A stretch of 24,456 bases of DNA from assembly GCA_031362415.1 (NCBI GenBank), contig JANLSK010000216.1:1-24456 (forward strand), in the 5' to 3' direction. The notes below the pieces were generated by a model that worked only from the letters and a program-made list of their open reading frames with translations, made no database searches and had not been told where the DNA came from. A program made the translations under genes and the position numbers. Shown one piece after another: positions 1 to 6,601 of this stretch (position 1 is the stretch's first letter; every line of letters starts with the position of its first letter). The DNA comes from VFJJ01 sp031362415. Lineage in GTDB: Bacteria; Actinomycetota; Acidimicrobiia; IMCC26256; VFJJ01.

Positions 1-1
1 C

Positions 2-373
2 GCGCTGAGCTGCCGGCACCGGGCCATAGCCGGGTTGTTCGGCGCCCTGGCCGAGCCGACCCTGCCCGTGCCTGTGGCTCGAAACGTGTCGCTCCACACA
101 TGGCCGGCCTACCGCGATGCCGTTCGGGCGCTCACCTCCGCCGACTGGGAACCGACGCTCACCGCTGTCGGCGCCAGGGGCGCGCGCATCACCCTGGCCC
201 GGGCGACCCGGGACCGTCTCAGCAGCGCCGAACCAACTGCGACGTTGGCCGCTTCGGTCGGGGCGACGGTCGTCACGCATCCCATTGCCGATCATCGCGT
301 GCCCCTCATCGACCCGACCTGGTGCTACCAGCTCATCGATGGCACTCGGCCGCGACCCGAACCAGCGGGCTGA
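2..373 (+). CDS. C-terminal part of an alpha/beta-hydrolase-like protein (cut by window edge)
   Basis: The frame is open from the left edge to a TGA at 371-373, so only the last ~123 residues are visible; a TTG at 35 is an internal codon rather than a convincing start. The segment has an alternating strand/helix pattern and ends in a stretch with Ala-Asp-His followed by Val-Pro-Leu-Ile-Asp-Pro. This resembles the strand and loop carrying the catalytic His of alpha/beta hydrolases, followed by the last helix. The upstream catalytic Ser and Asp lie outside the window, so the assignment rests on a short tail. The gene ends 54 bases before the multicopper oxidase, and the gap holds a candidate operator, so it is probably not part of the copper operon. 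Confidence 0.5.
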   Translation, partial: ALSCRHRAIAGLFGALAEPTLPVPVARNVSLHTWPAYRDAVRALTSADWEPTLTAVGARGARITLARATRDRLSSAEPTATLAASVGATVVTHPIADHRVPLIDPTWCYQLIDGTRPRPEPAG

Positions 374-380
374 CCAGAAC

Positions 381-397
381 TACTATGCAACGTAGTT
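381..397. promoter_or_regulatory. Candidate BlaI/CopY-type operator O1 upstream of the multicopper oxidase
   Basis: TACTATG-CAA-CGTAGTT is an imperfect inverted repeat with 7-bp arms and a 3-bp centre, the same geometry as the other four sites in this island. Its left arm doubles as a plausible -10 hexamer (TACTAT, 381-386), so a bound repressor would block polymerase. It is the weakest-matching of the five sites. The Shine-Dalgarno GGAGG (412-416) and the ATG at 428 follow. Confidence 0.5.
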
Positions 398-427
398 GCT
401 ATCGAGGCCGGGGAGGACTGGTTTGCA

Positions 428-1981
428 ATGCCGATCGACACAGGTTGGACCCGTCGTCGTTTCCTGGCATTCTCGGGTGCGGGCGCTCTCGGGCTGTGGC
501 TCACCGGCTGCGGCTCGAGCTCGGGAACCAGCTCCGGTCGACGACCGGTGGGCGCCACCGATCCGTCGGTGGCCAGACGGGAAGATCAGCGGCGGGTCCC
601 GGGCTCAGGGCGCCGCACGGTTGACCTGGTCGCCGGTGCGGTGAGCCTCGATCTGGCTGGGCGGGTCGTGCAGACGATGGGCTACGGGGGATCGGTGCCC
701 GGGCCCGAGATCAGCGTCAGGGCCGGTGACGAGCTCGAGGTTCGGTTCCGCAACGAGCTCTCCACCCCGACGACCATCCACTGGCACGGGCTTGCGATCC
801 GCAACGACATGGACGGCGTACCTGCGATGACCCAGCCGGTGATCGGTGCTGGCGGGACGTTCACGTACCGGTTCATCGTCCCCGACCCGGGCACGTACTG
901 GTTCCACCCCCATATGGGGCTCGATCTGGATCGTGGCCTGTACGCGCCGATCATCGTCGACGCCCCGGACGACCCGGCCGATCACGACGTGGATGCGGTC
1001 CTGATGCTCGACGACTGGCTCGACGGTATCGACGGCGCCACGCCCGAAGCCACCTACCAGCAGCTCCTCGCTCGTGGCGGCATGGGCGGCATGAATGACG
1101 GCTCGACAGGTGGCATGCACGACGGCATGAATGGCATGAACGGCGGCTCGACGGGCGATATGGGCAACGGCATGGGGCCCATGAACGACCTGGGTGACGT
1201 GACCTATCCGTTGCACCTGGTCAATGGCCGGCCCCCGGCCGACCCGCCGACGGTCCGCGTGCCAGCCGGCGGTCGTGCACGGCTCCGCCTGGTCAATGCC
1301 GGGTCCGACACCATCTACCGTGTCGCCGTGGGCGGTCACGCCATGACGATCACCCATCTCGACGGGTTCCCGATCGAACCGCAGGTCGCTGACACCGTCG
1401 TGTTGGCGATGGGGGAACGGGTCGACATCGTCGTCGAACCGACCTCGGGGGTATGGCCCGTCCTGGCCGTCGCCGAAGGCAAGGACGGTTCGGCGCTGGC
1501 GTGGCTCCGAACCAGCGACAGCACGGCCACCGGTACGCCGACCGCGGGAAACCGGCTTCCCGAGCACGATCGGCGCCTCTTCGACGTCCACGCGGCGCGA
1601 GCCGTCGAGGACGTCGCGATCGCCGATACAGAGCCAGACCGGACGGTGACGCTCGCGCTCACCGGAGGCATGATGAGCTACCAGTGGGGCATCGACGGAC
1701 GGTCCTTCGGCGATCATCGACCGATCGAGATCGAACAAGGCGAACGGCTCCGTCTCCGGTTCCGCAACGACACGATGATGGTGCATCCCATGCACCTCCA
1801 CGGTCACACCTTCGCGCTGGTCGGGGAGCGAGGCGCCCGCAAGGACACGATCCTCGTGCACCCCATGGAGACGATCTCGGTCGACGTGATCGCTGACAAC
1901 CCGGGCCAGTGGATGGTGCACTGCCACAACACCTACCACCTCGAGGCCGGCATGGCGACCGAGCTCTCCTACGTGCGATGA
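428..1981 (+). CDS. Multicopper oxidase (CueO/laccase type), Tat-exported lipoprotein with Met-rich insert
   Basis: This 517-residue protein should oxidise Cu(I) or phenolic substrates with O2 on the outer face of the membrane. The N-terminus has a twin-arginine signal (Thr-Arg-Arg-Arg-Phe-Leu, residues 8-13), a hydrophobic stretch and a lipobox ending at Cys28. All four copper-binding segments are visible: HWH (118-120), HPH (160-162), HPMHLHGH (453-460) and HCHNTYHLEAGM (498-509). Cys499 with the two His is the type 1/type 3 relay, and Met509 is the type 1 axial ligand. Residues 219-252 form a Gly/Asn/Met-rich insert with about a dozen Met, comparable in kind to the Met-rich segment of CueO that feeds Cu(I). 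GGAGG lies 11 bases before the ATG. The stop overlaps the next start (ATGA), so translation is probably coupled. The family is certain; the in vivo substrate is inferred from its neighbours. Confidence 0.95.
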   Translation: MPIDTGWTRRRFLAFSGAGALGLWLTGCGSSSGTSSGRRPVGATDPSVARREDQRRVPGSGRRTVDLVAGAVSLDLAGRVVQTMGYGGSVPGPEISVRAGDELEVRFRNELSTPTTIHWHGLAIRNDMDGVPAMTQPVIGAGGTFTYRFIVPDPGTYWFHPHMGLDLDRGLYAPIIVDAPDDPADHDVDAVLMLDDWLDGIDGATPEATYQQLLARGGMGGMNDGSTGGMHDGMNGMNGGSTGDMGNGMGPMNDLGDVTYPLHLVNGRPPADPPTVRVPAGGRARLRLVNAGSDTIYRVAVGGHAMTITHLDGFPIEPQVADTVVLAMGERVDIVVEPTSGVWPVLAVAEGKDGSALAWLRTSDSTATGTPTAGNRLPEHDRRLFDVHAARAVEDVAIADTEPDRTVTLALTGGMMSYQWGIDGRSFGDHRPIEIEQGERLRLRFRNDTMMVHPMHLHGHTFALVGERGARKDTILVHPMETISVDVIADNPGQWMVHCHNTYHLEAGMATELSYVR

Positions 1982-2511
1982 CCACTCCCGGGATGCTGAG
2001 CGAACCGGGCGACCGCCGGGGCCCCCGTCGCTCCAGGATGGTGATGGTCTCGCTGGGTGGCCTCACGGCGATCGCGCTCGTGTATCTCGCCGTCGCCATG
2101 CCCGGCATGGACCATTCGTCTTCGACCACGCCGACAGCCGCGATGTCGGGTATGGATCACGCCGACGGAACCATGGGCTGGACCCGTCAAGGGATTGACG
2201 AGTTCGCCGACACCGTCGCTGCCGACGGCGCTGTCGTGATCAACGTCCACGTTCCCGACGAGGGCAGCATCGCGGGAACCGACCTGACCATCCCCTACAC
2301 CGACGTCCTCGGAGCGCGGCAGCTCCCGCCCGATCGTGACACGCCGCTGGCCCTGTACTGCCGCAGCGGCCGCATGTCGACGATCGCCGCCCAATCGCTC
2401 GTCGAAGCCGGCTACCAGAACGTCGTCGAGCTCGATGGCGGCATGGAGGCCTGGATGCAGGCCGGACGACAGCTCGACCTGGCAACGCCGATCGTAGAGG
2501 AGCGCCGATGA
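1978..2511 (+). CDS. Membrane-anchored rhodanese-like protein with Met/His copper-binding motifs
   Basis: The start is the ATG at 1978 that overlaps the stop of the oxidase gene, giving 177 residues. A basic N-terminus precedes one transmembrane helix (about 22-40). A linker follows with two copies of Met-x-Gly-Met-Asp-His (41-46 and 56-61), and then a rhodanese domain (about 68-165). The active-site loop is Cys128-Arg-Ser-Gly-Arg-Met-Ser, the canonical six-residue Cys loop of sulfurtransferases, so the Cys is intact. The rhodanese fold should lie outside the membrane if the basic N-terminus stays inside. The MxGMDH repeats resemble metal ligands of copper-handling proteins, and the position between a copper oxidase and a copper chaperone supports a role in copper or sulfur chemistry. 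Sulfurtransferase activity is known for the family; copper binding is inference. Its stop overlaps the next start (ATGA). Confidence 0.87.
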   Translation: MTTPGMLSEPGDRRGPRRSRMVMVSLGGLTAIALVYLAVAMPGMDHSSSTTPTAAMSGMDHADGTMGWTRQGIDEFADTVAADGAVVINVHVPDEGSIAGTDLTIPYTDVLGARQLPPDRDTPLALYCRSGRMSTIAAQSLVEAGYQNVVELDGGMEAWMQAGRQLDLATPIVEERR

Positions 2512-2708
2512 CCACGATCACGTTGAATGTTCCCGGTATCTCGTGCGGTCACTGCGTCACCGCGATCACCAATGCAGTCTTGGCCGTTGCTGGCGTCGAG
2601 ACCGTCGACGTCTCGGTCGAAGGAAAGACCGTCACGATCACCGGCGACGCCGACAGCGCCGCCGTCGAGACGGCGATCGTCGAGGCCGGCTACGAGATCG
2701 ACCGGTGA
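2508..2708 (+). CDS. CopZ-like heavy-metal-associated (HMA) domain copper chaperone
   Basis: This 66-residue protein is a single HMA domain of the usual size with a beta-alpha-beta-beta-alpha-beta pattern. The metal site is Gly-Ile-Ser-Cys13-Gly-His-Cys16, a CxxC motif near the N-terminus. Such domains carry Cu(I) in the cytoplasm and hand it to exporters or regulators. The ATG at 2508 overlaps the stop of the rhodanese gene by four bases, making it the third gene of a tightly coupled unit. No P-type ATPase, the usual partner, is present in the window, so its acceptor is unknown. A cytoplasmic BlaI-type repressor encoded downstream is one possibility. Confidence 0.92.
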   Translation: MTTITLNVPGISCGHCVTAITNAVLAVAGVETVDVSVEGKTVTITGDADSAAVETAIVEAGYEIDR

Positions 2709-2799
2709 ACACCTTGGACAGGTGCGGGATTGTCGGTCACAGCTTGGGGACCTCGGCGGCGAGGTCCTGCCCGAACGCTGCGGTTCAGACCAGGCTGAC

Positions 2800-3726
2800 A
2801 TGACCCCCAGAAGCCGAAGCCGTCCGATCAATCTGCTCCCCCCGAGCGGCGAGCAGATCGCGCTCCTGGTCACTGCGGTCGTCGTGGTTACCGCGCTCGC
2901 GTGGGCCGGGATGCGGTTCGCCGACCGAGACGACGATGCCGGACTCGGTAGTGGCGAGCCCGGTGTCGCGCACGTGCACGGTCTCGGCGTCAATCCCGCT
3001 GACCGGTCGCTGATCGTCGCCACCCATTATGGGTCCTTTCGTATCCCGGTGGACGGGGAAGAGGCAGAGCGCATAGGCGGTGGCTTCCAGGACACAATGG
3101 GCTTCACGGTCGCCGGCCCCGATCACTTCCTCGGCTCCGGGCACCCCGACGATCCGGGTCGGAGAGCGGGCCAGCCGACCCGGCTCGGTCTCATCGAGTC
3201 CACTGACGGCGGCGTCACGTGGGCCAACGTGTCGTTGGGTGGTGAGGTCGATTTCCACGGCCTCGTTTTCGCTCACGACCTGGTCTACGGATGGGACTCC
3301 GGGACCGGCCGCTTCATGGTCTCGGGCGATCGTACGAACTGGGAGGTCCGATCGTCCCTCGACCTGGTCGGCTTCGCCGTCGATCCCACCGACGACGATC
3401 ACGTCGTCGGTACCGGCCCTGAGGGGCTGACCGAGTCGTTCGATGGTGGCCGGAGTTGGACCACCGTTGACGGCCCGCGGGTCGTGACCGTCAGCTGGGA
3501 CGCAGTGGCCGGGCTGTGGGGGGCCGAACCCGGCGGCGTCGTGTGGCATCGCATCGAATCAGAATGGGAGAGGGCGGGTGCGCTGCCCGGCGAGGCGCAG
3601 GTCCTCCTCGCCACGTCCGATGCCTTGTACGCCGCCGCCCACCACGACGATGGCCTCACCGGCATCTACCGATCGAGCGACGGTGGCCGCACCTGGGACC
3701 TGCGCTACCAGGACGCCGAGCAGTGA
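2800..3726 (+). CDS. Membrane-anchored Asp-box beta-propeller protein (F510_1955-like)
   Basis: The chosen ATG at 2800 gives 308 residues: a short basic start, one transmembrane or signal helix (about 18-38), then a region rich in Asp-box repeats. Clear copies of SxDxGxTW-type motifs occur as Ser-Thr-Asp-Gly-Gly-Val-Thr-Trp, Ser-Phe-Asp-Gly-Gly-Arg-Ser-Trp and, near the C-terminus, Ser-Ser-Asp-Gly-Gly-Arg-Thr-Trp. This pattern belongs to BNR/sialidase-like propellers. The mature N-terminus begins Val-Ala-His-Val-His-Gly-Leu-Gly, typical of the F510_1955-type glycosylhydrolase-like family as I recall it. No catalytic sialidase residues can be identified, so a structural or sensor role outside the cell is as likely as hydrolysis. 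The frame is open further upstream but overlaps the HMA gene there, and the ribosome site before 2800 is weak, so the start is uncertain. Confidence 0.75.
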   Translation: MTPRSRSRPINLLPPSGEQIALLVTAVVVVTALAWAGMRFADRDDDAGLGSGEPGVAHVHGLGVNPADRSLIVATHYGSFRIPVDGEEAERIGGGFQDTMGFTVAGPDHFLGSGHPDDPGRRAGQPTRLGLIESTDGGVTWANVSLGGEVDFHGLVFAHDLVYGWDSGTGRFMVSGDRTNWEVRSSLDLVGFAVDPTDDDHVVGTGPEGLTESFDGGRSWTTVDGPRVVTVSWDAVAGLWGAEPGGVVWHRIESEWERAGALPGEAQVLLATSDALYAAAHHDDGLTGIYRSSDGGRTWDLRYQDAEQ

Positions 3727-3867
3727 AACCCGCCTTCTTCAACGTCGGCCCGCGTGGAACCCAAGCTCGAACCGCGAGCGCTAGCCGTCTCCTGGCCGGC
3801 GCCGGCACCGGGGTTCTCGCCGGACCCGTCTCCTGCAGAGGTGGCTTCGATCGGCCAGGAAGCTGAT

Positions 3868-3884
3868 GACGACATGATGTAGTA
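3868..3884. promoter_or_regulatory. Candidate BlaI/CopY-type operator O2
   Basis: GACGACA-TGA-TGTAGTA has 7-bp arms and a 3-bp centre matching the architecture of the perfect site at 5316-5332. It overlaps a possible -10 (TAGTAT, 3883-3888). It lies upstream of the repressor gene, as expected for autoregulation. The centre (3876) is 42 bp from the centre of O3, about four helical turns. Confidence 0.65.
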
Positions 3885-3909
3885 GTATTGAGTTCTCGGG
3901 TCTCATGTC

Positions 3910-3926
3910 GACGACAAGGTGTCGTT
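3910..3926. promoter_or_regulatory. Candidate BlaI/CopY-type operator O3
   Basis: GACGACA-AGG-TGTCGTT contains six perfectly complementary bases per arm (ACGACA/TGTCGT) around a 3-bp centre. The bases just left of it (TGTCG-A-CGACA, 3906-3916) form a second overlapping palindrome. Its placement on the same helical face as O2 suggests cooperative binding of two repressor dimers. Confidence 0.65.
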
Positions 3927-4049
3927 GGTCCCTGGTTGCGCCGATTCGAGTTGGCCATGCTGGAGTTCCTGCGCCGGTTAACCGGTCTCAGACGAGGAGC
4001 ACTAGCTTCGCGGGCACGTTCTGGGGTATGTGTTCCGAGAGGAGAGCCG

Positions 4050-4418
4050 ATGGTGCAGCGCCGCCCTGATGGTGCCCTGGAGGCCGATGTGCTGGGCGTG
4101 CTGTGGGGTTCCGAGCACGCGCTCACGCCGGGCCAGGTCAACGAACGGCTCGGGGGCCGGCTCGCCTATACGACGGTGATGACGGTGTTGTCGCGGTTGT
4201 GGAAGAAGGGCTTGGCTGATCGGGTGCCCGAGGGGCGGGCGTTCGCGTATCGGGCGGTCTTCTCGGAGAGCGAGTTCGCCACTCAGAAGATGACAGACGC
4301 TCTCGAAGCGGCGACTGATCGAGCGTCGGTGCTGGCCAGCTTCGTTGGCTCGTTGTCGAAGCGAGACGTCTCTCACCTGCGGCGCTTGCTGGGCCAGATC
4401 GACAAGGGAGGCAGGTGA
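4050..4418 (+). CDS. BlaI/MecI/CopY-family transcriptional repressor
   Basis: This 122-residue protein matches the usual length of penicillinase/copper repressors. Residues 8-70 form a winged helix with the family's recognition-helix signature Thr-Thr-Val-Met-Thr-Val-Leu-Ser-Arg-Leu followed by Lys-Lys-Gly-Leu (41-55) and a wing (58-70). Residues 74-118 form helices expected for dimerisation and for protease-regulated stability. GGAGAG sits just before the ATG at 4050, which fixes this start over a longer in-frame extension to 3888. The Asn-Phe cleavage bond of staphylococcal MecI/BlaI is not evident. The stop overlaps the GTG of the M56 protease gene, the classic blaI-blaR arrangement. Local operators suggest it represses its own unit and the flanking copper/redox operons. 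The inducer (copper, thiol stress or a cell-wall signal) cannot be read from sequence. Confidence 0.93.
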   Translation: MVQRRPDGALEADVLGVLWGSEHALTPGQVNERLGGRLAYTTVMTVLSRLWKKGLADRVPEGRAFAYRAVFSESEFATQKMTDALEAATDRASVLASFVGSLSKRDVSHLRRLLGQIDKGGR

Positions 4419-5287
4419 TCGCGCTCGTGGTTCCCTTGGTCGTGTCGATCGTCGCGGCGTTGGGGATGGCGCTCGTCGGGCGCCGAGTGCAGCCGCGTCT
4501 TGGCGCGCTCATGGCCACGACCGCGATCGGCAGCGTGTTCGTCACCGCGTTGGTGACGCTGTGGGTGGTGGCGCTGGGGTTCCTGGCGCACGATCAACGA
4601 ACCGGTGAGCTGTTCGGATGGTGCCGGGAGGCTCTCAAGGTCCACCATGGGCTCTCACGATGGATCGGCGTGCCCGTTGTCGTCGGGGCCTTGTGGGCGT
4701 CGGCTCGTGCTGTGAGAGTGACACGTGAGTGGCGTCGACTCCGGGGCGAGGGTGGAGCAACGGTGCGGGTCCTGGACCTTGCCGAGCCGGTGGCGTTCGT
4801 GGAGCCGGGTCGGCACGGGGCTGTGGTGGTGTCCACCGGGATGCTCGCAGTGCTCGAGCCGAACGAGCGGCGGGCGCTGCTGGCTCATGAGCAGGCACAT
4901 CTGCGGCACCGCCACGACCGGTATCTGCTGATCGGCAAGCTTGCCGTCGGGCTACCCGTCCTGACGCCGCTCGCAGCCCAGCAACGGCACGCTCTGGAAC
5001 GTTGGGCTGACGAGGACGCGGCTGACGTCGTGGGCGACCGGTCCTTGGTCGCCCGAGCGGTCGCTCGAGCCGCGCTGGCGGCCCACGATCGTCCGGTTCC
5101 TGCTCTCGCCATGTTGGGAGCCGACGTACCGGCACGGGTGGAAGCCTTGCTTCGCGCACCGTCAGGGTCTGTGCCTGGGGCGGTCTGGGCGCTTGTCGCC
5201 TTCGCCGCCGTGGGTATCACGCTGGTTTCGGCGGCCGTGCAGGTTCATCATCTGAGCGCTGTGCTCACTGCGATCTGCCCCGTCTGA
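4415..5287 (+). CDS. BlaR1-type M56 family membrane metallopeptidase
   Basis: This 290-residue protein starts at a GTG overlapping the repressor stop. Transmembrane helices are visible at about 2-22, 33-58, 82-100 and 255-278. The zinc site is His158-Glu-Gln-Ala-His162 (HExxH), and Glu195 in the following Glu-Arg-Trp-Ala-Asp motif is the likely third ligand. M56 proteases such as BlaR1 and MecR1 sense a signal across the membrane and cause loss of the cognate repressor. Here there is no C-terminal penicillin-binding domain: the protein ends soon after the last helix. Sensing must therefore occur through the membrane part or a partner. It pairs with the upstream BlaI-type gene as a two-gene regulatory module embedded in copper/thiol genes. 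Confidence 0.92.
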   Translation: MIALVVPLVVSIVAALGMALVGRRVQPRLGALMATTAIGSVFVTALVTLWVVALGFLAHDQRTGELFGWCREALKVHHGLSRWIGVPVVVGALWASARAVRVTREWRRLRGEGGATVRVLDLAEPVAFVEPGRHGAVVVSTGMLAVLEPNERRALLAHEQAHLRHRHDRYLLIGKLAVGLPVLTPLAAQQRHALERWADEDAADVVGDRSLVARAVARAALAAHDRPVPALAMLGADVPARVEALLRAPSGSVPGAVWALVAFAAVGITLVSAAVQVHHLSAVLTAICPV

Positions 5288-5307
5288 GGACGTCGACTTC
5301 CAAAGCC

Positions 5308-5340
5308 TCTTCATCTACGACATAATGTCGTAGATGAAGA
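5308..5340. promoter_or_regulatory. Perfect 33-bp palindrome: operator O4 over the start of the thioredoxin-like gene
   Basis: Arms of 16 bases (TCTTCATCTACGACAT and its exact complement) flank a single central A at 5324. The inner 17 bp (5316-5332, TACGACA-TAA-TGTCGTA) is the best member of the operator family in this island. It includes CATAAT (5321-5326), a good -10 hexamer placed seven bases before the ATG at 5334, and no Shine-Dalgarno is present. A leaderless transcript starting at or next to the ATG is therefore likely, with the operator covering both the -10 and the start codon. Confidence 0.82.
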
Positions 5341-5885
5341 CTCAGCAACCAACGCTCCTCGGCCGAGTTGGCCGCCGAGTAGTGATCACAGCAGCGGTCG
5401 GCCTCGTGGTCATGTTGGCTGTCACGACACGGCAGCGATCGCTCCCGGACTTCGAGGCTACGGGTAGGCCCGTGGGGCTTCCTGACTCGGGGGAGGTTCC
5501 CCTCGTGTCGCTGAGCACGTTCAAGGGCTTGATCGTGGGTCAGCAGGGCCGCCCCGTCGTCGTGAACATCTGGGCGTCGTGGTGCGCTCCATGTCGAACG
5601 GAGATGCCGTTGCTGCAACGAGCCGCCGACGCCTACACCGGTCGAGCGGTCATCCTCGGTGTGGCCTCCAACGACGACCCGGACGCGGCTCGGCTGTTCC
5701 TGAAGGAGTTCGGGTTGACGTACCCGAACGTGTTCGACCAGACCGGCGACATCCGCGTGGCACTTGGTCTCACCGCCTATCCGACAACGTATGTGTTCGG
5801 GGTCGACGGGCGGCTCCGAGCCCGGGTGGCCGGTGGCGTGTCGGAGCAGAGGCTCACCGCGCTGATCGAGGACGCGCTGGCGTGA
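5334..5885 (+). CDS. TlpA/ResA-like membrane-anchored thiol-disulfide oxidoreductase
   Basis: This 183-residue protein has one N-terminal membrane anchor (about 15-32), then a thioredoxin fold of the TlpA/AhpC-TSA type. The redox motif is Trp83-Cys-Ala-Pro-Cys87, preceded by the family-typical Val-Val-Asn-Ile-Trp-Ala-Ser. The cis-proline is at about 150 (Tyr-Pro-Thr-Thr). The family keeps extracytoplasmic Cys pairs reduced, for example in cytochrome c or copper-site assembly. A CcdA-type protein two genes downstream is the natural electron source, so these genes probably form one extracytoplasmic reductant pathway. The start codon lies inside a perfect palindrome with no ribosome site, suggesting leaderless, repressor-controlled expression. 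The stop overlaps the GTG of the next gene. Confidence 0.93.
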   Translation: MKTQQPTLLGRVGRRVVITAAVGLVVMLAVTTRQRSLPDFEATGRPVGLPDSGEVPLVSLSTFKGLIVGQQGRPVVVNIWASWCAPCRTEMPLLQRAADAYTGRAVILGVASNDDPDAARLFLKEFGLTYPNVFDQTGDIRVALGLTAYPTTYVFGVDGRLRARVAGGVSEQRLTALIEDALA

Positions 5886-6601
5886 GGGACTATGGCCTGC
5901 TCGCCAGCGTGGTCGTGGCATTCGCCGTGCCGGCGCTCCTGGCGGGACGTTGGCCGTTGCGGAGCTTCGATCCACCCATCGGGTTCGTCGATGCCGGCAT
6001 CGGACCGGCCGTCGCCGGTCTCGCCGTGGGCCGCTTGATGACGCTCGTCATCGATGATCGGCGGGCCCTCGGACGGGTCGCCGACATGCTGATCATCCGC
6101 AGTGGCGTCGAGTTCTGGCCTGCCGTGGTGGCCGCGGTGGGAGTAGCTGCGTTGGCTGCGAGGCGTGCTCGGGTTCCCGTGATCGCCAGGCTGGCCGATC
6201 TGGCACCCCTGGCCATGGTCGGCTACGCGATTTACGAGGTCGCGTGTGTGCTTCGTGACGGCTGTTACGGACCGGCGAGCCCCATCGGGCTGCGGCCGGA
6301 CGGGTTGTCGACGCGGATGCTGCCGGTCGGCATCGTGATGGGCGTCGCCATCGTGGCTGGCGCCTGGGTCGTGAGACGGGCCAATGGCCGGTGGTCGCAC
6401 GTGGTCGATCTGCTCGCCTCGATCGCCATCGTCGCCACGGTCCGGGCTGTGGCGTCGTTCTGGCTGCCGCACGTGGGCGGCGGCTTGACCCGTCCGCACC
6501 GCCAGAGCCTCGTCATCGCCGTGGTGGCCACGATGGCGCTGGCCGTGATGGCCCTGCGGCGCCACCGGGCTTCTCGGCCGATACCGGAGACGGCCCGATG
6601 A
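5882..6601 (+). CDS. Divergent prolipoprotein diacylglyceryl transferase (Lgt)-like membrane protein
   Basis: GTG at 5882 overlaps the previous stop and gives 239 residues with about six or seven hydrophobic helices. The order of segments follows Lgt: a helix with Gly-x-x-Val-Gly-Arg-Leu (45-51); Ser-Gly-Val-Glu-Phe-Trp-Pro (74-80) where Lgt has the Phe-His-Gly-Gly motif; Arg-Leu-Ala-Asp-Leu-Ala-Pro (103-109); and Cys122-x5-Cys128-Tyr-Gly where Lgt has the Gly-Arg-Leu-Gly-x-Phe-x-Asn-Gly segment. The essential Lgt His is replaced by Trp-Pro, and the Gly-Arg of the signature by Tyr-Glu, so lipid transfer by the usual mechanism is doubtful. Sitting between a TlpA-like and a CcdA-like gene with overlapping starts, it may have been recruited to thiol or copper-protein maturation. 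Cys122/Cys128 could be redox-active; this is inference. Confidence 0.68.
   Translation: MRDYGLLASVVVAFAVPALLAGRWPLRSFDPPIGFVDAGIGPAVAGLAVGRLMTLVIDDRRALGRVADMLIIRSGVEFWPAVVAAVGVAALAARRARVPVIARLADLAPLAMVGYAIYEVACVLRDGCYGPASPIGLRPDGLSTRMLPVGIVMGVAIVAGAWVVRRANGRWSHVVDLLASIAIVATVRAVASFWLPHVGGGLTRPHRQSLVIAVVATMALAVMALRRHRASRPIPETAR

Larger units (their letters stand above)
3727..4049 (+). other. 323-base intergenic region with a paired operator upstream of the BlaI-type gene
   Basis: No gene is supported here. The first part holds GC-rich self-complementary stretches, including a perfect 12-bp palindrome GCCGGCGCCGGC at 3795-3806, but no T-run, so a terminator is not convincing. The second part holds two operator-like inverted repeats, at 3868-3884 and 3910-3926. 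TAGTAT at 3883-3888 is a possible -10. The in-frame extension of the repressor frame upstream of 4050 reads as low-complexity Arg-rich sequence and is probably leader rather than coding. Confidence 0.6.

Noticed and set aside
605..1939. Long minus-strand open frame opposite the multicopper oxidase
   Set aside because: It is the antisense shadow of a gene with complete copper motifs; its translation is His/Arg/Val-rich without any domain.
1909..1977. Extended start of the rhodanese gene
   Set aside because: The extension lies inside the oxidase coding sequence; the ATG overlapping the oxidase stop fits the coupling seen elsewhere in the operon.
3888..4049. 54-residue N-terminal extension of the BlaI-type repressor
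   Set aside because: It starts from TTG without a ribosome site, overlaps operator DNA, and lies outside the normal family length; GGAGAG marks the ATG at 4050.
3905..4069. Possible 54-residue leader peptide (ATG at 3905) overlapping the repressor start
   Set aside because: No ribosome site, no recognisable motif, and its start lies beside operator O3; chance openness explains it.
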